Source: Lentzea californiensis (GTDB lineage Bacteria; Actinomycetota; Actinomycetes; Mycobacteriales; Pseudonocardiaceae). From it: 64,000 nucleotides of DNA. Shown here piece by piece: positions 43,623 to 51,471 of the stretch; the stretch's first letter is position 1; each line of letters starts with the position of its first letter. The position numbers were made by a program, and so were the translations under genes. Below the pieces are notes generated by a model. The model saw nothing but the letters and a program-made list of their open reading frames with translations, was not told where the DNA came from and ran no database searches. The stretch covers positions 186,001 to 250,000 of the forward strand of contig NZ_JANBBE010000013.1 of assembly GCF_024648825.1 (NCBI RefSeq), read 5' to 3'.

Positions 43623-44038
43623 GCACGCCTCAGTCGCGCCAGGTCGACCAGTTCGGCTGGTTGATCACGAACTTCACCGATCGCGTGGCCGGTGTCGCCC
43701 ACGCGATCGTGATCTCGGTGGACGGCTTGCTGCTCACCAAGTCGACGGGTCTGCCGCCGGAGCGCGCCGACCAGTTGTCCGCCATCGCATCGGGCGTCGC
43801 GGCCCTCACCATGGCCGCCTCGCGATGCTTCGAAGGTGGCGGAGTGTTGCGCACCGTGATCGAGATGGACTACGGGATCATGCTTCTCATGTCCATTCGA
43901 GACGGGTCTTGCCTGGCGGTACTCGCCGCCCCCGACAGCGACGTCGGCCAAGTCGCCTACGAGATGACCGTGGTCGTCGAGCAGGTGGGCCAGATCCTCA
44001 CCCCCGAACTGCGAGCGCAGCTGCACAGCGTGAGGTGA
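43619..44038 (+). CDS. cvnB: Conservon protein CvnB (Roadblock/LC7)
   Basis: 139 aa from ATG 43619, overlapping the cvnA stop (ATGA). A Roadblock/LC7 domain fills the protein: FGWLITNFTDRVAGVAHAIVISVDGLLLTKS, then IASGVAALTMAASR, a strand pair around VIEMDYGIMLLMSI and LAVLAAPDSDVGQVAYEM. Roadblock proteins regulate small GTPases, here CvnD, encoded two genes later. cvnC begins 3 bp after the stop. Confidence 0.93.
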   Translation: MSTPQSRQVDQFGWLITNFTDRVAGVAHAIVISVDGLLLTKSTGLPPERADQLSAIASGVAALTMAASRCFEGGGVLRTVIEMDYGIMLLMSIRDGSCLAVLAAPDSDVGQVAYEMTVVVEQVGQILTPELRAQLHSVR

Positions 44039-44041
44039 TCC

Positions 44042-44587
44042 ATGAGTTCCTCCCCTGACGCGCATCGACGGCGCAAGCGGGCCGAAACGCCCGCCGAGCA
44101 GACGTTCGCCGACCTGATGAACGGGTTCTCCCTGGATTCGGGCCGAAAGCGGGCGCCCGCGCCGGACGAGGAGCCCGCGCGGGAAGCGACTCCCGTTGTA
44201 CCGCAAGAAGATGTGAGGGCCTTCGAGTCCTCCTTCCAGGAGGTTCAGGACGCCTCGATCGTTCGTGCATATGCCTGGACGGGTGGGCGCACTCGGTCGA
44301 ACATCGACCTCGAGATCGAGACACTTGTCTCCGCCAATGATCAGAGTCGGCAGTCTGCAGGTATCTTGCAGGCTGAGCACCAACGCGTCGTCGAGCTGTG
44401 CCACTCCCCGCGATCCGTCGCGGAGGTGGCCGCACTGATGCGTCTCCCGCTGGGAGTCGTGAAGGTGTTGCTCGGTGACATGGCGGAACGAGGCCTGGTG
44501 GACGTGCACCAGACCGCTTCCGCAGGCGGTGACACGCCAGACCTCGGGTTGATGGAGAGAGTGCTTAGTGGACTACGTCGGCTCTAG
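44042..44587 (+). CDS. cvnC: Conservon protein CvnC (DUF742)
   Basis: 181 aa from ATG 44042. After about 70 disordered, charged residues comes the DUF742 winged-helix-like domain: SIVRAYAWTGGRT (family RPYALTGGRT), IDLEIETLVSA, ELCHSPRSVAEVAALMRLPLGVVKVLLGDM and GLVDVH. The role in the conservon complex is regulatory; DNA binding is not established. The 3' end overlaps cvnD by 20 bp. Confidence 0.92.
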   Translation: MSSSPDAHRRRKRAETPAEQTFADLMNGFSLDSGRKRAPAPDEEPAREATPVVPQEDVRAFESSFQEVQDASIVRAYAWTGGRTRSNIDLEIETLVSANDQSRQSAGILQAEHQRVVELCHSPRSVAEVAALMRLPLGVVKVLLGDMAERGLVDVHQTASAGGDTPDLGLMERVLSGLRRL

Positions 44588-45185
44588 ATTTCCCGAATTC
44601 GGCCCTCCTGGGCCACCCGGTCGGGAGCTGACCTCGGCCAAGATCGTCGTCGCCGGTGGCTTCGGCGTGGGCAAGAGCACCTTCATCAGGTCCATCGTGG
44701 AGAACGATCTCCTGACGATGAACGCACTCCCGCCCGAACGCGCGGGCGCCGTGACGGAACTGGTGCGCATCCAGTTCGGTCGCATGTGGCTCGACCCGGG
44801 CCTCGCACTGCACCTCTTCGTGGCGCCGCAGTGGCAGGACGCGCGCGCGGGCTGGGGCGACGTGGTGCGTGGCGCCGTGGGTGCCGTGGTGCTGTTCGAC
44901 GTCATGCGCCCCGCCGACTCCGTGGACGCGATGCGGTACTTCGAGGACCACCGGATCCCGTACGTGCTCGCGTTGAACAACGTGCACGCCTCGGTCCGGT
45001 CGGACGTGAAGGCCATCATCCGCGGAATGGGCATCTCGCCCGACGTGCCGGTGGTGAACTGCGATCCCCGCGTGCGGCTTTCCGTGCGGGAGACGCTGAT
45101 CTCGCTGACGGAGCACGCGAAGCTGGACCGGTGGCGCCGGCGGGCAGGGCCGGACGAGACGACTCCGCTCGCGCCTGTCTGCTGA
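44568..45185 (+). CDS. cvnD: Conservon GTPase CvnD
   Basis: 205 aa from GTG 44568, inside the end of cvnC, so translation is coupled. A Ras-like GTPase: P-loop GGFGVGKSTFIRSI (residues 29-42 region), a switch region LTMNALPPERAGAVTELVRIQFGR, LFVAPQWQDARAGW in place of DxxG, VVLFDVMRPADSVDAM, and ALNNVHASVRSDV in the place of NKxD. It is thought to pass the CvnA signal on, controlled by CvnB. A small hairpin follows the stop. Confidence 0.93.
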   Translation: MDYVGSRFPEFGPPGPPGRELTSAKIVVAGGFGVGKSTFIRSIVENDLLTMNALPPERAGAVTELVRIQFGRMWLDPGLALHLFVAPQWQDARAGWGDVVRGAVGAVVLFDVMRPADSVDAMRYFEDHRIPYVLALNNVHASVRSDVKAIIRGMGISPDVPVVNCDPRVRLSVRETLISLTEHAKLDRWRRRAGPDETTPLAPVC

Positions 45186-45202
45186 CTTGGAGTTTCTCCA
45201 AG
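45186..45202 (+). terminator. Short hairpin after cvnD
   Basis: CTTGGAG-TTT-CTCCAAG begins at the base after the cvnD stop: a 7-bp stem with a 3-nt loop and no T run. It could be a weak terminator or processing hairpin for the conservon mRNA. Confidence 0.35.
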
Positions 45203-45366
45203 CGCTAGCTCTTTCTGGTGTTCGGCCCCGGCAACTGGCGTTGGAAGGCCTCTGCCTTCTAGCGTCGGTTCTCGTGGTTCGTCGTTGCTGTGGCGATGGC
45301 GGACGCACGTGCCACACTGAAACTGTGGGTCGACCGGAGTCAGAGAGCCAGTCAAGGGGTGAGGCA

Positions 45367-45933
45367 TTGACCACCGCGCGGCGTCTGGACGGCTACACGC
45401 TGGACGACTGGGAGAGCCTCGACCCCCAAGAGGGCCGTCGCATCGAGCTGGTCGACGGGCGGTTCGTCGTGAACGCCGCGCCCGCCATGAGGCATCAGCG
45501 GGTCGCTGACCGGCTCCAGACCCTCCTCGACGCGGCTGTCGCGCGCGAGGGCATGGAAGCGCTGACCGCGATCGCTGTCCGCGTCAACAGAACTCTCGGT
45601 TACATCCCGGACGTCGTCGTGACCTCGGAGTTCATCGATGCGGGGTCGGTCGATGCCCGAGACGTGACACTGGTCGTCGAGGTGGTCAGCCCGTCCACGA
45701 AGAAGAACGACAGGCTGGAGAAGCCTGCGGCGTTTGCAGCTGCAGGCGTGGAACGCTACTGGCGCGTGGAGATGGTCGGCGTCGTCGATCCGACCATCTA
45801 CTGCTACGAGCTGGACGAAGGCGCCTATTCGTTGGTGGCGACGTTGACCTCCGGTACGGCAGGAACAGTGGCGATCACCAGCACGGTGTCGGTGACATTC
45901 AACCCGGCTGACCTCACCCGGGGCCGTCGCTGA
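45367..45933 (+). CDS. Uma2 family (DUF820) endonuclease-like protein
   Basis: 188 aa from TTG 45367, with AAGGGGTGAGG upstream; in-frame starts at 45187 and a GTG near 45324 give N-termini unlike the family. The Uma2 pattern is clear: YTLDDWESLDPQEGRRIELVDG, HQRVADRLQTLLDAAV, YIPDVVVTS (nuclease Asp), VTLVVEVVSPSTKKNDRLEKPAAFAAAGVERYWRV (Glu and Lys of the PD-(D/E)xK site). Genomic roles of Uma2 proteins are unclear. It stands alone after the conservon. Confidence 0.85.
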   Translation: MTTARRLDGYTLDDWESLDPQEGRRIELVDGRFVVNAAPAMRHQRVADRLQTLLDAAVAREGMEALTAIAVRVNRTLGYIPDVVVTSEFIDAGSVDARDVTLVVEVVSPSTKKNDRLEKPAAFAAAGVERYWRVEMVGVVDPTIYCYELDEGAYSLVATLTSGTAGTVAITSTVSVTFNPADLTRGRR

Positions 45934-45940
45934 GCGAGGC

Positions 45941-46405
45941 TCAAGACCGCAGGTCGGCCAACTGCCGGGTGTGCACCGGAACGTGGTTCTCGGCGAGACC
46001 GTTGACGAGATCGGCGAGCGTGATCGGCTGGTCCAGCAAGAGCTCGTCGTTGGACATGAGCAGTGTCGGCACCAGAACTGCGGCGGCCTGCTCGCTGAGC
46101 TGATCGGCGATGTCGCAGAGGACGGCCGCCTGCTGCCGGACGTGGGTGATCAGGCCGGCCCTGCCGGAGTGTTCGGCGATGATCCGGTCGAGGTTCCAGC
46201 GGTCGAGGCAGATCCGGTTGTCGAAGGTGGGGCGTGCGCCGGACGCGACGCCGAGTGCGACGGCGGCGGTGGCCGCGTCGACGCTGAGGACGTGGGCCAG
46301 CACCTGGTCGGCGTTCCAGCCCCCGTCCGCGGCCTCGCCGAGGTCGGGTGCCTCAGCCACGTCGAAGAACTTCTCGTAGGCGCTGCGAAGTGCGGTCGTG
46401 TCCAT
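45941..46405 (-). CDS. DinB/maleylpyruvate-isomerase-like protein
   Basis: 154 aa from ATG 46405, preceded by AGGGGACG; an in-frame start at 46495 would run through the operator region. A four-helix protein of the DinB/mycothiol-dependent type: GGWNADQVLAHVLSVDAATAAVA (metal-ligand His in HV), LDRWNLDRIIAEH and LADLVNGLAENHVPVHTRQLADL. Ends two bases off the family's usual HxxxH. It is divergent from the GbsR-type regulator and flanked by its two operators, so it is probably that regulator's target. Confidence 0.65.
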   Translation of the reverse strand: MDTTALRSAYEKFFDVAEAPDLGEAADGGWNADQVLAHVLSVDAATAAVALGVASGARPTFDNRICLDRWNLDRIIAEHSGRAGLITHVRQQAAVLCDIADQLSEQAAAVLVPTLLMSNDELLLDQPITLADLVNGLAENHVPVHTRQLADLRS

Positions 46406-46433
46406 CGGTACGTCCCCTGTGTCAGAAGTAATG

Positions 46434-46484
46434 TGCAACCGATGGTTGCACTTTCCGCCCCTAAAACGCAACCGGCTGGTTGCA
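46434..46484. promoter_or_regulatory. Two GCAACC/GGTTGC operators between divergent genes
   Basis: TGCAACC-GAT-GGTTGCA (46434-46450) and GCAACC-GGCT-GGTTGC (46468-46483) are near-identical dyads with centres about 33 bp (three turns) apart, on the same DNA face. TTGACA at 46489-46494 adjoins the second. They fit binding sites for the MarR/GbsR-type regulator encoded at 46540, controlling itself and the 45941 gene. The assignment is inferred. Confidence 0.65.
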
Positions 46485-46539
46485 CGTGTTGACAAGATCG
46501 CTACGATAGTTTCAGTGTCGACCGAAAGGGATCACTGAG

Positions 46540-47004
46540 ATGAGCGTCGGACGCGAGACCCGACTGTCGGCCTGGATCGAGCGGTTCGCGGCCCACTTCG
46601 CCGAGGAGGGCATTCCGCTGATCGGCGGCCGCATCCTCGGGTACCTGCTGGTGTGCCAGCCGGTCGAGCGCACCGCGGCCGAGCTCTCGCAGGAGCTCGA
46701 GGCCAGCAGCGGGTCGATCAGCACGAACCTGAAGTACCTGGTCAACGTCGGCCTGGTGTCGAAGCGGACGCGGCGCGGGCGGCAGGCGGCCGAGTACCGG
46801 ATCAACGAGAAGGCCTGGACGGACTTCATCCAGCGCAAGTTCGACGCGATCGCCAGCGTCCAGACGCTCACCGACGACGGCATGCGGTTGCTCAGCGGCG
46901 ATCCGGAGCGGTCGATGCGGCTGCGGACCGTCGACAACCTCTACGGTTGGCTCTCAGAGGAACTGCCCGCTTTGTGGGAGCGCAGGCCTGCCGCACCGAA
47001 GTAG
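46540..47004 (+). CDS. GbsR/MarR-type winged-helix transcription regulator
   Basis: 154 aa from ATG 46540, after GAAAGGGATC. A winged helix is visible in ILGYLLVCQPVERTAAELSQEL (helices 1-2), ASSGSISTNLKYLVNVGLVSKRTRRGRQAAEYRI (recognition helix and wing), followed by a helical dimerization tail. The start (ERFAAHFAEEGIPLIGGRILGYLL) is that of the GbsR family. Effector unknown. It probably represses itself and the divergent DinB-like gene through the paired operators. The ankyrin gene follows 9 bp later. Confidence 0.85.
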   Translation: MSVGRETRLSAWIERFAAHFAEEGIPLIGGRILGYLLVCQPVERTAAELSQELEASSGSISTNLKYLVNVGLVSKRTRRGRQAAEYRINEKAWTDFIQRKFDAIASVQTLTDDGMRLLSGDPERSMRLRTVDNLYGWLSEELPALWERRPAAPK

Positions 47005-47013
47005 CGTGGTGCC

Positions 47014-48117
47014 ATGTGGCACCCGTTTCGCGATGACGTCGAGTACTACGAGGAGCGGGCCCGGGGTCTGCTCGCCTCCGCGTGGGACGGCGTGCCGGGT
47101 GCGCTGGAGGTCTTCGACGACGTTCCGCTGACGGACGAGGGCGCGCACATGGTGCTCGCCAGGGCCCACGGGTGCGAGGACTGGAAGGCGCTCAAGGCCA
47201 ACATCCGCAAGCCGCGCCCGTTCGCCCGCGCCTACCAGGCCATCGAGATGCAGGACGCCGGTGAGCTCAAGGCGATCATCACGCGCGACCCGTGGCTCGT
47301 GAAGGCCAGTGGCACCAACGGGAACGACCTGCTCGGCCTCGCGACGGCGAAGTGCGACGAACGCCTCGTCGAGGTGCTGCTCAACGCCGGCGCGGACATC
47401 GACCACCGGAACGTGCACGGCTGGACGGCGTTGCACCAGGCGGCCTGCGCGAACCTCCCCGGCCTGGCCCGGTTGCTGCTGGGCAAGGGCGCCCGCACCG
47501 ACCTGGACGCCCGCGGTGAGGGCGGTACCCCGCTCACCGTCGCGTTGTTCTGGGGCAACAGGGAGACCGCGGAACTGCTGGCGCAGCAGGGAGTCCACCC
47601 GGCGAACCTGCGCACGGCGGCCGGTCTGGGTGAGCTCGACCTGGCGGCCGAACCGGAGGCCGGTCGCGGCTACTACCGCCCGCACAGCGGGTTCCCGCGC
47701 TGGTGGCCGACGAACGACCCGCAGGAAGTGCTCGACGAGGCGCTGTCGTGGGCCGCCCGCAACGACCGCACCGAGATCCTGGGCGACCTGCTCAAGCGCG
47801 GCGCCAGGATCGACGCGGACGTCTACCGCGGCACGGCGCTCGCGTGGGCGGCCTGGTGCGGGCTGGAGAACGCCACCCGCACGTTGCTCGACCTCGGCGC
47901 GAATCCCAACCAGCGCACGACTTTCGGCGGTCCGATGCACGGCGAGGGCGTGACGGCGCTGCACCTCGCGGCCGAACGCGGCCATCTGCCGGTCATCCGG
48001 ATCCTGCTCGACGCGGGCGCAGACCGGACCATCACCGACGTGAACTTCGAGGCCACGCCCGCGAACTGGGCCGGGCACAACGACCAGGACGAGGCTCAGG
48101 CCTTGCTGAGCGCCTGA
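47014..48117 (+). CDS. Ankyrin-repeat protein
   Basis: 367 aa from ATG 47014. About the first 75 residues are helical (VEYYEERARGLLAS, CEDWKALKANI). Then ankyrin repeats follow from about residue 78: NDLLGLATAKCDERLVEVLLNAGADI, GWTALHQAACANLPGLARLLLGKGA, GTPLTVALFWGNRETAELL, GTALAWAAWCGLENATRTLLDLGA and GVTALHLAAERGHLPVIRILLDAGAD. A protein-binding scaffold in the cytosol; partner unknown. Its 3' end overlaps the convergent ctaA by 22 bp. Confidence 0.9.
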   Translation: MWHPFRDDVEYYEERARGLLASAWDGVPGALEVFDDVPLTDEGAHMVLARAHGCEDWKALKANIRKPRPFARAYQAIEMQDAGELKAIITRDPWLVKASGTNGNDLLGLATAKCDERLVEVLLNAGADIDHRNVHGWTALHQAACANLPGLARLLLGKGARTDLDARGEGGTPLTVALFWGNRETAELLAQQGVHPANLRTAAGLGELDLAAEPEAGRGYYRPHSGFPRWWPTNDPQEVLDEALSWAARNDRTEILGDLLKRGARIDADVYRGTALAWAAWCGLENATRTLLDLGANPNQRTTFGGPMHGEGVTALHLAAERGHLPVIRILLDAGADRTITDVNFEATPANWAGHNDQDEAQALLSA

Positions 48118-49013
48118 TCCTCGGAAGCGGGCAGCTCGACCTCGTGCGTGCGCTCCCGCGAGGACGTCCAGAGTGCCGCCGTGGCAACGACGACCGCACC
48201 GGCGCCGAGCACGTGGATCGACACGAGCACCTCGGGCACGCCCGTCCAGTACTGGACCATGCCCAGCGCGCCCTGAGCGAGCACGACGCCGACAAGCGTC
48301 CAATACGTGCGGGTGCGGGCGAAGAACCCGACCGCGATCAGCAGGCCCAGGAACAGGAACAGCAGGTCCGCGTGGATCTGCGCGAGCGTCTCGACCTCGA
48401 CGCCCAGACGAGGCGTCGACGCGTCACCGGCGTGCGGCCCCGCGGCCGTCACCCAGGTTCCGGCGAGCAACAGCGCGCCCAGCACGACGGCCATGACGAC
48501 CTGGAGCTTCATCAACGGTGCCGGCACCTTCAGCCTGACCGGCCCGTCGCCCTCGGACAGCGAGCTCACGAGCAGCACGGCCATCCACACCAGGCCCATC
48601 GAGATCATGAAGTGGATCGACACGGTGTACCAGGCCAGGCCCGTCAGCACCGTGATGCCGCCGACGACGGCCTGCACGGCCACGCCGACGAGCTGGACGA
48701 GCGAGAGCACGAGCACCCGCCTGCGTCGCGGCAGGTGGAACCACGCCGCGAGCACGCACAGGCCCGCGATGATGCCGACGACACCGGTCAGCGTCCGGTT
48801 GCCGAACTCGACCCACTGGTGCAGGGCCGCGACCTCGGGGTGCTCCACCGGGACGACGCTGCCGTCGACGCACTCGGGCCACGTCGGGCAGCCGAGCCCG
48901 GAGCCGGTCACGCGGACGATCGACCCGGTGACCGCGATTCCGGCCTGCGCGATGACGACGGCAATCGCGAACGCGCGCTGCCAGGACACGAGGAAGGCGG
49001 TCAGCTTCGACAC
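48096..49013 (-). CDS. ctaA: Heme A synthase (CtaA/COX15)
   Basis: 305 aa from GTG 49013; longer in-frame starts overlap the ABC permease. Oxidises the heme O methyl group to the formyl group of heme A. Eight membrane helices; conserved heme ligands are in LHQWVEFGNRTLTG and SIHFMISMG, and in the second half QIHADLLFLFLG and VSIHVLGAG. The Cys pair in GSGLGCPTWPEC lies in the first outer loop as in Gram-positive CtaA. It works after CtaB (26209). The gene follows the ABC exporter genes on the same strand. Confidence 0.93.
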   Translation of the reverse strand: MSKLTAFLVSWQRAFAIAVVIAQAGIAVTGSIVRVTGSGLGCPTWPECVDGSVVPVEHPEVAALHQWVEFGNRTLTGVVGIIAGLCVLAAWFHLPRRRRVLVLSLVQLVGVAVQAVVGGITVLTGLAWYTVSIHFMISMGLVWMAVLLVSSLSEGDGPVRLKVPAPLMKLQVVMAVVLGALLLAGTWVTAAGPHAGDASTPRLGVEVETLAQIHADLLFLFLGLLIAVGFFARTRTYWTLVGVVLAQGALGMVQYWTGVPEVLVSIHVLGAGAVVVATAALWTSSRERTHEVELPASEDQALSKA

Positions 49014-49033
49014 GCCACTGATGGTAGGTGCCG

Positions 49034-49792
49034 TCAGGTCAGCTTCGTCGTCCGGGTGGCCAGTGCTCCGGCCACAACACCCCAGGCCACGAGCACTGCG
49101 ACCGGGCCCACACCTGGAGCGGTGCCGTGCACCACAGAGGTTTCCAGCGCCTGGGCCAGAGCGGCGGACGGCAGCAGGTGCACGAACCCGACGGGAACCG
49201 ACAGCGCCACCCCGCCGACCATCAGCAGCACGAACCAGATGATGTTCGCCAGTGCCAGCACGACGTCGGCCCGGAGCGAGCCGCCCAGCAGCACGCCCAG
49301 CGCGCCGAACGTCAGCGTGCCCAGGACGATCAGCAGCACCACCCACGGCAGGCCGCTCAACGGGAAGCGCCAGCCCAGGACCAGCGCCGTGACCGCCAGC
49401 ATCGCGATCTGGAGCGCGACCACGACCAGCGCGCCGCAGACCCGTCCGGCGACGAGCAGCCACCGGGGCAGCGCCGAGGCCGAAAGCCGCTTCAGCACGC
49501 CGTAACGCCGGTCGAAGCCCAGCGCGATGGCCTGCCCGGTGAAGGCGGAGGAGATGATCGCCAGCGCGAAGATCCGCGCGGTGGCGGACCCGACGCGCGG
49601 CTCCGGCATCGGGATCACCGACATCAGCGCCAGCGCCACCAGCAACGCCAGCGGGATGAGCACGGTGAGCAGGATCTGCTCGCCGTTGCGCAACGTCAGC
49701 ATCGCCTCGGTGCGCGCGTGCACGAACAGCATGCGCGGCAGCGACCCGCGGCCGGGCGAGGGCTTGAACGTGCCGGGAGCGAAGGTGGTCAC
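49034..49792 (-). CDS. ABC-2 type exporter permease
   Basis: 252 aa from GTG 49792, overlapping the ATPase stop by four bases; a longer in-frame start at 50404 lies inside the ATPase gene. Six membrane helices in the ABC-2 pattern: LLTVLIPLALLVALALMSV, ARIFALAIISSAFTGQAIALGFDRRYGVLKRL (conserved cytoplasmic RRYGVLKRL), VVALQIAMLAVTALV, VLLIVLGTLTFGALG, FVLLMVGGVALSV, and a last helix. It forms an exporter with the ATPase; in mycobacteria the same pair lies next to the ctaA-like gene. Substrate unknown. Confidence 0.88.
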   Translation of the reverse strand: MTTFAPGTFKPSPGRGSLPRMLFVHARTEAMLTLRNGEQILLTVLIPLALLVALALMSVIPMPEPRVGSATARIFALAIISSAFTGQAIALGFDRRYGVLKRLSASALPRWLLVAGRVCGALVVVALQIAMLAVTALVLGWRFPLSGLPWVVLLIVLGTLTFGALGVLLGGSLRADVVLALANIIWFVLLMVGGVALSVPVGFVHLLPSAALAQALETSVVHGTAPGVGPVAVLVAWGVVAGALATRTTKLT

Positions 49793-50718
49793 GAGCGCAG
49801 CTCCCTGCCGGTCAGCTCCAGGAAAACGTCTTCGAGGCTGCGCTTGGCCACCGTCAGCTCCTCGGCCAGCACGCCCTGCTGCGCGCACCACGACGTGACG
49901 GTCGAGACGACCTGGGGGTCGATCAGACCCTCCACGACGTACGCGCCCCGCGTCACCTCGCGCACCTTCAGCCCCTCGGGCAGTGCGGCGGACAGCAACG
50001 TGGTGTCGAGACCGGGCCGGGCGCGGAACCGCAGCTGCTGGTCGTCCGGCCGGTTCGCGGTGAGTTCGGCGGGCGAGCCCTGCGCGACCACGCGGCCCTC
50101 GTCGATGATCACGACGTCGTCGGCCAGCGACTCGGCCTCGTCCATGAGGTGCGTCGTCAGGAGCACGGACACGCCGTCGTCCTTGAGTGCGGCCACCAGG
50201 TCCCACACCAGACGGCGTGCCTGCGGGTCCATGCCCGCGGTCGGCTCGTCCAGGAACACGAGCTCGGGACGGCCGATCAGCGCGCACGCGAGCGACAGCC
50301 GTTGCTGCTGACCGCCGGAGAGCCTTTTGTACGGGGTGCGCACCGCGCCACCGAGCCCGAGGACGTCGATCAGCCACTTCGGGTCGAGCGGGTTCTTCGC
50401 GCACGCGGCCACGAGGTTCAGCATCTCCTCGGCGCGGATGCCGGGGTACCCGCCGCCGCCCTGCGGCATCACGCCGATGCGGGGCCGCAGCTCCTCGGTG
50501 CCGGCCGGGAGTCCGAGCACGCGCACCGAACCGTCGTCGGCCTTGCGGAAACCCTCGCAGATCTCGACGGTCGTCGTCTTGCCGGCGCCGTTGGGCCCGA
50601 GCAGGGCGAGAACGGTGCCGGGCTGCTGAACGAGATCGAGGCCGTCGACGGCGGTCTTCGAGCCGTACCTCTTGACCAGCCCCGACACTTCCACCGCAGG
50701 CTGGGGATTCGGGCTCAC
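49789..50718 (-). CDS. ABC-2 type exporter ATP-binding protein
   Basis: 309 aa from GTG 50718; ATG 50766 is a possible alternative with AGGAATAGG upstream. Complete nucleotide-binding domain: Walker A LGPNGAGKTTTVEI, Q-loop VMPQGGGGYPGIR, signature RLSGGQQQRLSLACAL, Walker B ELVFLDEPTAGMDP, and H-loop LTTHLMDEAE. A C-terminal tail of about 80 residues resembles the DrrA-type extension (ELTVAKRSLEDVFLELTGREL). It powers the adjacent permease. Confidence 0.9.
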   Translation of the reverse strand: MSPNPQPAVEVSGLVKRYGSKTAVDGLDLVQQPGTVLALLGPNGAGKTTTVEICEGFRKADDGSVRVLGLPAGTEELRPRIGVMPQGGGGYPGIRAEEMLNLVAACAKNPLDPKWLIDVLGLGGAVRTPYKRLSGGQQQRLSLACALIGRPELVFLDEPTAGMDPQARRLVWDLVAALKDDGVSVLLTTHLMDEAESLADDVVIIDEGRVVAQGSPAELTANRPDDQQLRFRARPGLDTTLLSAALPEGLKVREVTRGAYVVEGLIDPQVVSTVTSWCAQQGVLAEELTVAKRSLEDVFLELTGRELRS

Positions 50719-50895
50719 GAGCACGCAGCCTAGGCGGTCGGGACGATCCGCACGCAGCTGGGTCATTCGGCCTATTCCTGAAGCGCAGCTGAAAAAGGTG
50801 GGGCTAGCCCTACCCCGGCGACTCAGGGACACCTCAGGGTTGGCTCGGGGGAGTTCCCCATTGGTTGATCACGGCTTTCCCAAGAGACTTTTCCC

Positions 50896-51471
50896 GTGAT
50901 CGAAGCGGGGGAGAAAAGACGGGGACTGGTGGTCTGGGGTCTGGTGTTCTCACTGGTCCCGATTTTCTACCTGCACGTGATGTCGGCGGGTCAGCTCAAC
51001 CCGGTCACGGACGTGATCAGCGACTACGTGTTCGTGGACAACGGCACGGGCTGGCTCGCGGCGACGTCTCTCAGCCTCGCGGCCGTCTCGGCTTTGCTGG
51101 CCGTCCACCTGCGCGGTGCAGGCAGGTCAGCGCAGTGGCTGATCGGCGTCTGGTCGGCAGGTCTGACCGTGTCGACGATCTTCCCGACCGATCCGACGGG
51201 GGCACCGACGTCCACGTCGGGCTACATCCACCGGTACGCCGGCGCGGTCATGTTCATGGCGTTGCCCGCGGCCGGTGTGCTCATCGCCCGCAAATTTCCG
51301 GCCCTGCTCGGTGTCGCAATAACGGCGAGCGTCTCCAGTGCGGCTTTTCTGGTCAGCCACGTTTCCTTCGCCGGGTTCGAGGCACGCGGATTAACGGAAC
51401 GCGTTTTGTTCGCATCACTTTACGGACTCCTTTTCGCCATCGCGGCACTACAGGTGAGGCGCACCTCATGA
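50896..51471 (+). CDS. DUF998 membrane protein
   Basis: 191 aa from GTG 50896. Six membrane helices and the DUF998 features: an outer segment after helix 1 (LNPVTDVISDYVFVDNG), TIFPTDPTG after helix 3, and SGYIHRYAGAVMFMALP with a conserved His. The function of the family is unknown. Its stop overlaps the start of the transporter-glycosyltransferase gene (ATGA), so the two are coupled. Confidence 0.8.
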   Translation: MIEAGEKRRGLVVWGLVFSLVPIFYLHVMSAGQLNPVTDVISDYVFVDNGTGWLAATSLSLAAVSALLAVHLRGAGRSAQWLIGVWSAGLTVSTIFPTDPTGAPTSTSGYIHRYAGAVMFMALPAAGVLIARKFPALLGVAITASVSSAAFLVSHVSFAGFEARGLTERVLFASLYGLLFAIAALQVRRTS

